Under the pieces are notes generated by a model. The model worked only from the letters and a program-made list of their open reading frames with translations, had not been told where the DNA came from and searched no databases. Positions 1-5,849 of a stretch of 34,283 bases of DNA are shown here, piece after piece. The DNA comes from a virus. Made by a program: the position numbers and the translations under genes. The stretch spans positions 1 to 34,283 of the IMG/VR virus record IMGVR_UViG_3300030329_004698; one strand, written 5' to 3'. The stretch's first letter is position 1, and each line of letters opens with the position of its first letter.

Positions 1-6
1 GTCATA

Positions 7-47
7 TTCATATATATTATCCGTTAGTATTCGTATTTAGTTTGTAA
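7..47 (-). promoter_or_regulatory. 41-bp promoter-like element, copy A
   Basis: Read on the minus strand this is the leftmost of four copies of one 41-bp element (others at 683-723, 1235-1275, 1428-1468). It has the shared left half TTRCAAACYWAWTACGA and right half GATAATAYAWMTGAA around a 9-bp variable centre. It points leftward out of the window, so the gene it would serve is not visible. The stop codon of the 47-aa lipoprotein (37-39) lies inside its left half. Confidence 0.6.
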
Positions 48-180
48 CAACCGTAGTATCTGGTTGTAAAGCGTATGCTGGACAGTAATCTACAAGAGAT
101 TTATTGCTTGTGCATGAAAGTAATGTTGATATTAATAATGCTAACATCACAAAATAGCATATTGTTACTATATTTCTCAT
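37..180 (-). CDS. Small predicted lipoprotein (47 aa)
   Basis: A 47-residue protein starting at the ATG at 180-178 and ending with TAA at 37-39. It begins with a short N-region (MRN), then a hydrophobic stretch (about residues 4-21) and a lipobox-like LLSC with the cysteine at residue 23, as expected for a type II signal peptide. The mature part would be only about 25 residues, with one further Cys. Upstream is the A/T-rich context TAAATAAATATG, 10 nt after the stop of the preceding gene, so it probably shares a transcript with the two genes before it. Tiny phage lipoproteins can block receptors (T5 Llp is the known example), but no sequence similarity is claimed. Function unknown. Confidence 0.6.
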   Translation of the reverse strand: MRNIVTICYFVMLALLISTLLSCTSNKSLVDYCPAYALQPDTTVVTN

Positions 181-190
181 ATTTATTTAT

Positions 191-352
191 TTAATTTGTT
201 ACTAATTCTTGTTGTTCTTCCACTTCATCCAACCACTTATCGAATTCTTTTGATTCAAACAAGTAAAGGTCTTCAGCTATTTTCTTTTGTAATTGCTCGG
301 CTATCATATCGTTATAGTCTTCGATAGCTAGCCACTTATCAGTATTTGGCAT
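191..352 (-). CDS. Small acidic hypothetical protein (53 aa)
   Basis: The reading frame is open from a TTG at 391, which overlaps the upstream gene by 8 nt. I prefer the ATG at 352-350 because it is preceded by CTAAAATTATG, the start context seen throughout the window. That gives 53 residues, beginning MPNTDKW, rich in Glu, Asp and Gln and probably mostly helical (EQLQKKIAEDLYLFESKEF region). There are no membrane segments and no motif I recognise. It sits between the 88-aa gene and the lipoprotein gene on the minus strand, probably transcribed from the 41-bp element at 683-723. The 66-aa TTG version remains possible. Confidence 0.6.
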   Translation of the reverse strand: MPNTDKWLAIEDYNDMIAEQLQKKIAEDLYLFESKEFDKWLDEVEEQQELVTN

Positions 353-383
353 AATTTTAGTATTTAAAGGTTTGTAATTCGGT

Positions 384-650
384 TTAGTCAAGACTTAGCA
401 TAGTGCCATTTCTTCTATCTCTTTCAATAATTTCTTCCATAGCTTTTGTTTCTAAGTCGTGTAGTTTTTTACGTTTATCAGTTGCTTTCTCCCACTCATT
501 TGCATATAGAACTGCATCGTTGAAAGATTTTTCGTAGACAACTTCAGTAAAACCATTAGCGTCTTCAAGTTCTACTCTGTAATAAACATCTTTTATATTT
601 TGTTTAGATACTACCATTTTAGTACCGTTGATTGAGAATTTTTTAGTCAT
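384..650 (-). CDS. Hypothetical protein (88 aa)
   Basis: A soluble 88-residue protein with an ATG at 650-648, the first gene after the promoter-like element at 683-723. The N-terminal half looks beta-rich with alternating hydrophobics (KFSINGTKMVVSK, then VYYRVELEDANGFTEVVYE). The C-terminal half is charged and helical (LYANEWEKATDKRKKLHDL). No family is recognised. Its size and position among other tiny leftward genes suggest an early phage accessory protein, which is inference. Confidence 0.65.
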   Translation of the reverse strand: MTKKFSINGTKMVVSKQNIKDVYYRVELEDANGFTEVVYEKSFNDAVLYANEWEKATDKRKKLHDLETKAMEEIIERDRRNGTMLSLD

Positions 651-682
651 AAGTTTGCCTGTTAGTAAGTTAATAATTTGTT

Positions 683-723
683 TTCAGTTATATTATCTAA
701 TAGTGTTCGTAATTAGTTTGTAA
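683..723 (-). promoter_or_regulatory. 41-bp promoter-like element, copy B
   Basis: Second copy of the 41-bp element, reading leftward. GATAAT lies at 697-692 on the minus strand and the element ends 32 nt before the ATG of the 88-aa gene. TTACAA and GATAAT are separated by 20 bp, longer than a sigma-70 spacer, so a host promoter of the usual type is not an exact fit. Confidence 0.65.
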
Positions 724-780
724 AAGTAGATGATTTGTTTATGAGTTATTTCATAAGTAGCACCTACTGCGCCACATCTC

Positions 781-882
781 TTATAGTCCAATAGTAAACA
801 TATTGTAAACTGTTACGAAAAAGAGTAAAAAAGCGATGATTCCTGCGACTTTGTCAGCATTTTGTATAAATTTTTCAGCCAT
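781..882 (-). CDS. Single-helix membrane peptide (33 aa)
   Basis: A 33-residue frame from ATG at 882-880 to TAA at 783-781. It starts MAEKFIQNADKVAG and continues into one hydrophobic helix (about residues 13-33, IIAFLLFFVTVYNMF) that reaches almost to the C-terminus. The start is preceded by A/T-rich sequence (AAAATTACTATTATGG) matching the initiation context of the other genes, which argues it is real despite its size. It lies downstream of the 76-aa gene, with the stem-loops at 920-996 between them. It would be a single-pass inner-membrane peptide. Function unknown; membrane-acting exclusion or holin-regulator roles are possible but unsupported. Confidence 0.55.
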   Translation of the reverse strand: MAEKFIQNADKVAGIIAFLLFFVTVYNMFTIGL

Positions 883-919
883 AATAGTAATTTTAGTAGT
901 TATTAATAAATTAAAGTGT

Positions 920-961
920 GACATAAGCCTATTAAGTTAGTATAAGTAATAGGCTATTGTC
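920..961. repeat. Inverted repeat / stem-loop between leftward genes
   Basis: AGCCTATT at 926-933 pairs with AATAGGCT at 948-955 around a 14-nt loop, and GACA at 920-923 pairs with TGTC at 958-961 across a 2x2 internal loop. It lies in the gap between the 76-aa gene and the 33-aa membrane peptide. There is no U-tract on the leftward transcript, so it is not a clear intrinsic terminator; RNA processing or attenuation is possible. Confidence 0.5.
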
Positions 962-966
962 ATAGT

Positions 967-996
967 TTTTGTAGAGATTTATATACCTCTACAAAA
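967..996. repeat. 10-bp perfect inverted repeat at the end of a leftward gene
   Basis: TTTTGTAGAG at 967-976 is the exact complement of CTCTACAAAA at 987-996, with a 10-nt loop. The stop codon of the 76-aa gene (979-981) falls in the loop. It is followed on the leftward transcript by another stem-loop at 961-920. No run of U follows, so a terminator role is uncertain. Confidence 0.55.
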
Positions 997-1209
997 TGTT
1001 GGAATATTGTTAGTATTCGTGTAAGACTTGTATTTTTTAAAGCAATTCATGCTTTCAAATCTTTCTTTATTTACTTCGTAAACTTTATCGTGATTATAAG
1101 TAATTGTATCACCTTTTTTGTTTGTGAAAGAAATTACAGTGTTTTTTCCAAGTAAAGACTTTCTTATTACGAATCTTTTAGTAGTTAAAGTGTTGTTAGA
1201 ATTTTTCAT
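979..1209 (-). CDS. Small basic hypothetical protein (76 aa)
   Basis: A 76-residue, Lys- and Asn-rich soluble protein starting at the ATG at 1209-1207, 25 nt after the promoter-like element at 1235-1275. The middle looks like a small beta sheet (RFVIRKSLLGKNTVISFTN, then KGDTITYNHDKVYEV), followed by a charged C-terminal tail containing two cysteines. No membrane segment and no recognised family. Its last codons lie in the inverted repeat at 967-996. Confidence 0.6.
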   Translation of the reverse strand: MKNSNNTLTTKRFVIRKSLLGKNTVISFTNKKGDTITYNHDKVYEVNKERFESMNCFKKYKSYTNTNNIPTFCRGI

Positions 1210-1234
1210 ATCGATTTAATTTAATTAGTTATTA

Positions 1235-1275
1235 TTCAGTTGTATTATCCAAACGTTGTCGTATTTAGTTTGCAA
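1235..1275 (-). promoter_or_regulatory. 41-bp promoter-like element, copy C
   Basis: Third copy of the element, leftward, 5 nt after the stop of the 42-aa gene and 25 nt before the ATG of the 76-aa gene. It has the TTGCAAAC variant of the left half and GATAATACAACTGAA on the right. It probably serves the 76-aa gene and the 33-aa membrane peptide. Confidence 0.65.
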
Positions 1276-1280
1276 GTTTG

Positions 1281-1409
1281 TTAATCTATCTCATCATAGT
1301 TATAATTAACATGTGAGTCATCTTGTTGTATTACCTGATGAGGCTCTACATTGAACTCTTGTTGAGGAGTAGAGAAGATAGATAGTAGTATTATCATTAA
1401 GTAATTCAT
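1281..1409 (-). CDS. Small possibly secreted peptide (42 aa)
   Basis: A 42-residue frame from ATG at 1409-1407 to TAA at 1283-1281. It starts with a short hydrophobic segment (MNYLMIILLSIFSTP), which could be a signal peptide or a membrane anchor, followed by a polar, acidic tail (VIQQDDSHVNYNYDEID at the end). The ATG lies 18 nt downstream of the 41-bp element at 1428-1468 and the next element begins 5 nt after its stop, so it would form a one-gene transcription unit. It is short and the signal segment has no basic N-region, so confidence is moderate. Function unknown. Confidence 0.5.
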   Translation of the reverse strand: MNYLMIILLSIFSTPQQEFNVEPHQVIQQDDSHVNYNYDEID

Positions 1410-1427
1410 CTTATTATTATTATTTAA

Positions 1428-1468
1428 TTCATATATATTATCTGGATATGGTCGTAATAGGTTTGCAA
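1428..1468 (-). promoter_or_regulatory. 41-bp promoter-like element, copy D
   Basis: Fourth copy, the most upstream of the leftward cassette, 18 nt before the ATG of the 42-aa gene. It diverges slightly in the left half (CAAACCTATTACGA) but keeps GATAATATATATGAA. Across the four copies 26 of 41 positions are identical. Confidence 0.65.
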
Positions 1469-1546
1469 ATGAATGAAGAGGGGAAAGAAGAGGGAATATA
1501 ATATTTATATATAATATAATAATATATAGATATAATAGGGAGAGGA

Positions 1547-1568
1547 GGGGATAGGGTAGGGGCTGGGG
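1547..1568 (+). other. G-quadruplex-type motif
   Basis: Four G-runs on the plus strand: GGGG 1547-1550, GGG 1554-1556, GGGG 1559-1562 and GGGG 1565-1568, with loops of 3, 2 and 2 nt. A further GG follows at 1571-1572. This satisfies the usual four-run G-quadruplex pattern in a strongly AT-rich genome, directly after an A/T-only tract. It could be a replication or transcription control structure; in-vivo folding is not known. Confidence 0.6.
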
Positions 1569-1588
1569 CTGGTAGACATGATGGATTA

Positions 1589-1684
1589 GGCGCTGGGCTA
1601 AAACAAAAACGTAAAAACATGGGGAGAAATCATAATGAAGAGGGGGCGCTGGGCTTTTTAAAAACGATTTTATAGGGGAGAATC
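1589..1684 (+). repeat. Two imperfect direct repeats, 56-bp period
   Basis: GGCGCTGGGCT occurs at 1589-1599 and again at 1645-1655. Each is followed by a stretch containing AAAAACG and then GGGGAGAA, so the likeness extends about 40 bp. A weaker relative (GGGGCTGGGGCT) lies at 1559-1570 inside the G-rich run. AATGAAGAGGGG is also repeated at 1472-1483 and 1634-1645. They could be iteron- or operator-like binding sites. Confidence 0.55.
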
Positions 1685-1755
1685 TAGAATTTTAGAGTAG
1701 CGCAATACTACACCTCTATATTTATAATATCCTTTTTTTATGTAATAATATTACT

Positions 1756-1992
1756 ATGGCAAAACAAAAACTATCAGCAAAGGCGAGAGCCGACAAAAAG
1801 AAAAGAGATCTAGCTTTCGCGAAAACATTCGCTAGAAAGAAGAAGAAGGCTGAAAACCAGCGTAAACGTAGAAAAGCTAAGAAAGATGGCAAAAACATAA
1901 GCGGTAAAGACTACGATCACAAGAAAGGCAAATTTGTATCTGTTAAAGCTAACCGTGGTAATTATGGAAAAGGCACTAAAAAAGAGGGGTAG
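1756..1992 (+). CDS. Lysine/arginine-rich small protein (78 aa)
   Basis: The first rightward gene, 78 residues, extremely basic: long runs of Lys and Arg (DKKKRDLAFAKTFARKKKK, KRRKAKKDGK) and almost no acidic residues. It is probably a helical basic N-terminal part followed by a Gly/Lys tail (RGNYGKGTKKEG). Such a protein should bind DNA, RNA or acidic virion surfaces; DNA condensation or binding to packaged DNA are plausible but unproven. It overlaps the start of the next gene by 29 nt, indicating translational coupling. No family name is recognised. Confidence 0.75.
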   Translation: MAKQKLSAKARADKKKRDLAFAKTFARKKKKAENQRKRRKAKKDGKNISGKDYDHKKGKFVSVKANRGNYGKGTKKEG

Positions 1993-2851
1993 TTTCCCTT
2001 ATATAATAGCTTTTGCAGCGCTATTTATTTCTGCATCTGCTGTTTTTTATTCAGTATACGGTTTAAGTAGGTTGTTTGCTGGAGAAAGCACGGCTGTTAT
2101 GATTATGGCTTCATCACTGGAATTTGCCAAATTAGTGGTGGCATCGCTGTTATATCGCTATTGGCGTGAAATAAACAAACTATTACGCTTATATTTCGTA
2201 ATAGCATGCGTTACGCTAATGTTTATTACTTCTGGTGGCATCTATGGATTCTTATCTGGAGCATACCAAGAAGTAAAAATAGAGTCAGAACTGCTAGATA
2301 AGCACGTTTTGATGCTGGAAACCAAGCAAAACCGCTTTAAAGAGCAAGCCGGCGACGAAAAAGAGCTTGTTATATATTATACTGAGGCGTTGTCTAACCC
2401 TACCATGATCCAATATGTAGACAAGGAAACACAACAACTGGTTACAACAACATCGTCTAGACAACGACAACTAATGACATCTCAGTTAAGTGACGCTAAA
2501 ACCAAATTATATAGCTTAAACGACTCGATTGCTCACTATGATATGTTAATTTTAAACAAAATGGTGAGTAATGAAGATCAAAGAGAGCTAGGACCACTGA
2601 AATATGTGGCAAAATCACTTAATACACCTATGGATAATGTGGTTAATTACTTTATACTATTAATAGTGTTCGTATTTGATCCCTTGGCTGTTTGTTTAGT
2701 GATAGTTGCTAACTTTGCATTTTTACGTGTAAATACTATATATATAGAGAAACCACAACCTAACTGGTTCAGGAAGATAGGATTGGGAACAAAGAAACGA
2801 TCTTTCTCTAACTGGTTAAAATATTTCTCTAAACCTAACTTAAACAATTAA
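1964..2851 (+). CDS. Four-helix integral membrane protein with central coiled coil
   Basis: I take the ATG at 1964 (MEKALKKRGSF) rather than the in-frame ATG at 1934, because it gives a positively charged N-terminus directly before the first helix; this yields 295 residues. Hydrophobic segments are FPYIIAFAALFISASAVFY, then about VMIMASSLEFAKLVVASLL, then LYFVIACVTLMFITSGGIY, and near the C-terminus ILLIVFVFDPLAVCLVIVA. Between helices 3 and 4 lies a polar, coiled-coil-like region of about 130 residues with LGPLKYVAKSLNT before the last helix. From memory, proteins with this layout and an FDPLAV motif recur in marine phage genomes as unknown membrane proteins. A role in inner-membrane remodelling or superinfection control is possible but unproven. 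Confidence 0.75.
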   Translation: MEKALKKRGSFPYIIAFAALFISASAVFYSVYGLSRLFAGESTAVMIMASSLEFAKLVVASLLYRYWREINKLLRLYFVIACVTLMFITSGGIYGFLSGAYQEVKIESELLDKHVLMLETKQNRFKEQAGDEKELVIYYTEALSNPTMIQYVDKETQQLVTTTSSRQRQLMTSQLSDAKTKLYSLNDSIAHYDMLILNKMVSNEDQRELGPLKYVAKSLNTPMDNVVNYFILLIVFVFDPLAVCLVIVANFAFLRVNTIYIEKPQPNWFRKIGLGTKKRSFSNWLKYFSKPNLNN

Positions 2852-2871
2852 TTAACCTAAAACCATAAATT

Positions 2872-3165
2872 ATGACTTATTTATACTACAAGACCAGTAC
2901 AATAACTGGCAACCAAAAACCTAACGAAAAAACTTTAGAGCAGTGGAATCACCTTGCAGACAAAAAGAACTGGAGGATAACGCAATTGCCTAACGGTTTT
3001 TACCAAACAGAGGTTTCAAATCCAGAAAATGACAAAGATTGGCACGATATTACTCGTAGAGAAACAATAGAAGGCGCCGAAGCTGCTATAAACGGCAGTG
3101 TTGAACATTTTGCGAAGAAACTAGAGGCTACAAAAGGCCCAAAGGTTGTAAAAACTTTCGAATAA
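2872..3165 (+). CDS. Hypothetical protein (97 aa)
   Basis: A 97-residue soluble protein starting after the context CCATAAATTATG. It contains Trp-rich polar segments (LEQWNHLADKKNWRITQLP, NDKDWHDITRRETIEGAEA) with an alpha/beta feel and no membrane segment. It lies 20 nt after the membrane-protein gene and 28 nt before groEL, so it is in the same rightward operon. No family is recognised, and its position says only that it belongs to the chaperonin-proximal block. Confidence 0.7.
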   Translation: MTYLYYKTSTITGNQKPNEKTLEQWNHLADKKNWRITQLPNGFYQTEVSNPENDKDWHDITRRETIEGAEAAINGSVEHFAKKLEATKGPKVVKTFE

Positions 3166-3193
3166 TCACAAATTTAATAAAATTTAATCAAAT

Positions 3194-4765
3194 ATGGAGT
3201 ACAATTTACCTAGTGAGATTGTAAAAGATCTCAATTTCGGTGATGACGCTAAGATTGCAATAATAGCTGGCGTCGAAAAACTAACAAAAGCCGTAAAATC
3301 CACATTAGGCGCATCTGGGAAATGTGTCATTTACGAAGATGGACGCGGCAAACCGGTGGTCACAAAAGACGGAGTAACCGTTGCCCAAAGCGTAGTCTTA
3401 TACGACCCGGTTGAAAATATTGGAGCTACTTTAATTAAAGAAGCTGCGAATAATACAGTGAAAGAAGCAGGTGACGGTACCACCACGGCTACTGTCCTTG
3501 CTGAAGCACTGATAAAAAAAGTTAACAACGTTAAGTATAAAAATGCTAGCGTAAGAGAAATTAAAGAAGGAATAAAAACAGGACTTGAAAAAGTTAATAA
3601 ATATCTTGAAGAAGCCGCTATTGATGTTACAGGTACTATGCTTAGTGATGTTAGTGCCATTTCTTGTAATAATGACGCTACTCTTGGCGGTATTATCGCT
3701 GAAGCTTACGAAAAAGTAGGTAAAGACGGTGTAGTACTGATGGAGGAGTCAGAAACTGAAGACACTTACGTAGAATTAGTTGATGGTGTGCAGATAGACT
3801 GTGGATTAACTTCACCACATTGGGTAACTAATACAGAAAAACATAAAGCAGAATTAGATAATCCTTATATTTTAATTGTATCTAGTGAAATACCTAATAT
3901 AAGAAAAATACAAGGCGTATTAGAACATGTTATAAAAAAAGGTAGAGCTTTACTTATAGTAGCTCCAGTGGCACAATCAGTTAAAGCTGCGCTAATGATG
4001 AACAAGGTGAAAGGTAATATTAAGATAAATATTATAGATTTACCTGGCTTTGGCCCTACAAAAAAAGACGCTACTGAAGATTTAGCTGTTTTAACAGGGG
4101 CTACAGTTATAAACGAAGAACTAGGAGATGATTTAGATATGATCACTCTAGAATATCTAGGTGAAGTAGAATATGCTACCACTGACGATAGGCACACTGT
4201 TATAACTTTAGGAGATATAACACCTAAGGTTAAAGAAAGAATAAAAGAGGTGAAAGTTAAAATTAAAGATGAAAAGAACGGATTTATAAAAAAGAAGTTG
4301 GAAGATAGGCTGGCCGCTTTATCAGGCTCCGTAGGAATCATAAAAGTAGGGGCTGGTTCTAAAGTAGAACTAAAAGAAAAGAAAGATCGAGTGGAAGATG
4401 CGATCTACGCCACAAAAGCGGCCTTGAAAGAAGGTATCGTGCCAGGTGGTGGAGTTGCTTTGCTCGACGCTTCCCAAAAAATTTCTCCTAACGGAGTTGG
4501 GGAAGAAATACTATTAGAGGCTATAAAAGCTCCTTTTAGAATTATATTGGAAAACGCTGGTATAGAACAAGTATCTGCTAGACCTGATAAAGGTATGGGC
4601 ATAGATGTAGTTACTGGTGAAAGCGTAGATATGATTGAATCAGGTATAATCGATCCGGTTTTGGTAACAAAATCGGCGCTAAAAAATGCTGTTTCGGTTG
4701 TATCAACTATTATATCTGCTGATTGTGTAATTTCAAATATGAGAACAGATGAAAGCAGTAAATAA
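3194..4765 (+). CDS. groEL: Phage-encoded chaperonin GroEL (Cpn60)
   Basis: A 523-residue, essentially full-length GroEL (E. coli 548). All three domains are present. The ATP site has TKDGVT (58-62 region, Asp59 matching E. coli Asp52) and [13 protein letters not shown] (93-105, matching the Asp87 motif). The hydrolytic Asp of VEDA is kept as Asp402, and PGGGVALL (417-424) follows. The apical domain includes [10 protein letters not shown] (199-208), where the substrate-binding Tyr, Tyr and Phe of E. coli are replaced by Leu, His and Trp, suggesting altered client or GroES binding. The C-terminus ends MRTDESSK and lacks the GGM tail. It overlaps groES by 17 nt. It probably folds virion proteins and should form the usual ring; whether it works alone or with host subunits is unknown. 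Confidence 0.96.
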   Translation: MEYNLPSEIVKDLNFGDDAKIAIIAGVEKLTKAVKSTLGASGKCVIYEDGRGKPVVTKDGVTVAQSVVLYDPVENIGATLIKEAANNTVKEAGDGTTTATVLAEALIKKVNNVKYKNASVREIKEGIKTGLEKVNKYLEEAAIDVTGTMLSDVSAISCNNDATLGGIIAEAYEKVGKDGVVLMEESETEDTYVELVDGVQIDCGLTSPHWVTNTEKHKAELDNPYILIVSSEIPNIRKIQGVLEHVIKKGRALLIVAPVAQSVKAALMMNKVKGNIKINIIDLPGFGPTKKDATEDLAVLTGATVINEELGDDLDMITLEYLGEVEYATTDDRHTVITLGDITPKVKERIKEVKVKIKDEKNGFIKKKLEDRLAALSGSVGIIKVGAGSKVELKEKKDRVEDAIYATKAALKEGIVPGGGVALLDASQKISPNGVGEEILLEAIKAPFRIILENAGIEQVSARPDKGMGIDVVTGESVDMIESGIIDPVLVTKSALKNAVSVVSTIISADCVISNMRTDESSK

Positions 4766-5006
4766 TTATATAGTAGTAGAAAATATAAAAGAAGGTCCTA
4801 AAAAAGTAGGCGGTTTAATTTTAACTGAAGAAATAGACAGTGACAATAGGTATATAAAGGCTAACGTTGTATCAGTAGGCAACTTAGTTGAAGGTATTAA
4901 AGAAAAAGATATAGTTTATTATGATAAACACGCTGGACATGGAGTTCAGTATAAAGACATATTATATCAGGTTATCCGCTCGGGTGATGTGGTACTAATA
5001 GATTAG
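4749..5006 (+). CDS. groES: Phage-encoded co-chaperonin GroES (Cpn10)
   Basis: An 85-residue Cpn10-fold protein, slightly shorter than E. coli GroES (97). It has an N-terminal strand ([13 protein letters not shown]), a mobile-loop region with GPKKVGGLILTEE matching the GGI/GGL-type hydrophobic loop that docks on GroEL, and the C-terminal barrel strands (KEKDIVYYDKHAGHGVQY, then ILYQVIRSGDVVLID). The start lies inside the end of groEL, so the two are translationally coupled. The order is groEL then groES, the reverse of the usual bacterial operon. It should cap the phage GroEL and might also cap the host one. Confidence 0.9.
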   Translation: MKAVNNYIVVENIKEGPKKVGGLILTEEIDSDNRYIKANVVSVGNLVEGIKEKDIVYYDKHAGHGVQYKDILYQVIRSGDVVLID

Positions 5007-5076
5007 ACCTAAACCATAATCCGTAAACCTTAAACTTGAAACATAAAACAATTACTAATAATTAAAAATTAAAATT

Positions 5077-5469
5077 ATGGAAGTAGAAAATTTCTTGTAT
5101 TTTGCTAAAACTGGAACTGCAGGTGATGCGGTAACAGATGCTGCTTGTTACCCGGTATCTTCTTTTTTAGGAAGCCAACCGCTTAGCGCTACTACTACAG
5201 GTTTGTATTTTAAAGACTCTACTAATACGGAGCACGCGGCTACTACGTCGGGTAAACACAATCTTGTAACGCTAACACACGCTAACATTTCAGCGACTCC
5301 AAATATACATAAAGAAGTGGCTCGTGCCGTGGCTAGAGTAGCGGCGAATCCTGGAAAAGGAAAAGTATTAACCGTTGTGGACACAGCTAATGGTGTTGTT
5401 GCAGAAGAATTTGAGGCGATAAATGACGCTACTCAAATAACTTGCACTGCTATAGCTATTACACAGTAA
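5077..5469 (+). CDS. Putative virion protein, paralogue family member 1 (130 aa)
   Basis: A 130-residue, Thr/Ala-rich protein starting after AATTAAAATTATGG. It has the pattern CYPVSSFLGSQPL, then GLYFKDSTNTEH, then a helical segment (HKEVARAVARVAANPGKG) and a beta tail. The same layout recurs in the next gene and in the second half of the one after, so these are paralogues. Composition, lack of signal or membrane segments and position in a structural block suggest a capsid decoration or minor virion protein. That role is inference and no named family is recognised. Confidence 0.7.
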   Translation: MEVENFLYFAKTGTAGDAVTDAACYPVSSFLGSQPLSATTTGLYFKDSTNTEHAATTSGKHNLVTLTHANISATPNIHKEVARAVARVAANPGKGKVLTVVDTANGVVAEEFEAINDATQITCTAIAITQ

Positions 5470-5480
5470 AAATTATAGAT

Positions 5481-5837
5481 ATGAAACAAAGAACTTTTAT
5501 GTACTTTAACATGGCTGACCCAGTTGCTTCAAGTTGGGTTGACGATGGTAACATGTACCCAACTAGTAGTTTCCTGGGGATGGATTCAACAGGAGCTAAT
5601 GTTTTTACGATGTATTTTAAAGCATGGAATGGTCATAACGACGCTCCAGATGACATCGCTTGTACTATAGTTAACGGCACTGATGCTGTTGACCAAACAA
5701 ACAGAATTGCCGGAATGGACGCTATGGTGTCTAAGGCAAACACAGTAAATAAAGAAGGTTTCGTAGTTGCTTTTAGCGAAATCGAGAATGTTAAACCAGG
5801 AGGGATTGCCAGCATAGCTGTCACGCTCGACTCTTAA
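5481..5837 (+). CDS. Putative virion protein, paralogue family member 2 (118 aa)
   Basis: An in-frame ATG exists at 5442 inside the previous gene, but I choose the ATG at 5481 (MKQRTFMYFNMADP): it follows TAAAAATTATAGATATG and its N-terminus aligns with the neighbours, giving 118 residues. It shows MYPTSSFLGMDSTG, then TMYFKAWNGHND, then a helical AGMDAMVSKANTVN stretch, matching the neighbours' (C/M)(Y/V)P-x-(S/T)S(F/Y)LG and YFK landmarks. Probably a minor virion or decoration protein, by context only. Confidence 0.7.
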   Translation: MKQRTFMYFNMADPVASSWVDDGNMYPTSSFLGMDSTGANVFTMYFKAWNGHNDAPDDIACTIVNGTDAVDQTNRIAGMDAMVSKANTVNKEGFVVAFSEIENVKPGGIASIAVTLDS

Positions 5838-5849
5838 AAATAATTAAAA

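Larger units (their letters stand above)
1410..1755. other. Gene-free divergent junction (candidate origin/control region)
   Basis: About 346 bp separating the leftward cassette from the rightward virion block. From left to right it holds the outermost 41-bp element (1428-1468), a purine-rich stretch with AATGAAGAGGGG (1472-1483), an almost pure A/T tract (about 1495-1537), a G-rich run (1538-1572), two imperfect direct repeats starting GGCGCTGGGCT (1589 and 1645), and an A/T-rich leader before the first rightward gene. I see no convincing gene here. The pairing of an A/T-only tract with repeats and G-rich DNA at a divergent promoter region is typical of control or replication regions, but nothing directly proves an origin. 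Confidence 0.5.

Noticed and set aside
1438-1620. 60-aa proline-rich leftward frame across the junction
   Set aside because: It is the complement of the G-rich run and A/T tract, gives low-complexity Pro/Ser/Tyr sequence, overlaps a promoter-like element, and has no start context like the real genes.
1700-1730. Sigma-70-like promoter before the rightward block (TATAAT at 1723-1728)
   Set aside because: No matching -35 at the right distance and the area is A/T-rich, so such a hexamer is expected by chance.
3331-4602. Three leftward frames opposite groEL (109, 158 and 65 aa)
   Set aside because: They are antisense to a strongly supported GroEL, hydrophobic and Ser/Thr-rich in the manner of mirror frames, and lack promoters or start context.
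5442-5480. Upstream in-frame ATG for the second virion paralogue
   Set aside because: It lies inside the previous gene and would add a leader not shared with the paralogues; the ATG at 5481 has the usual A/T context and aligns with them.
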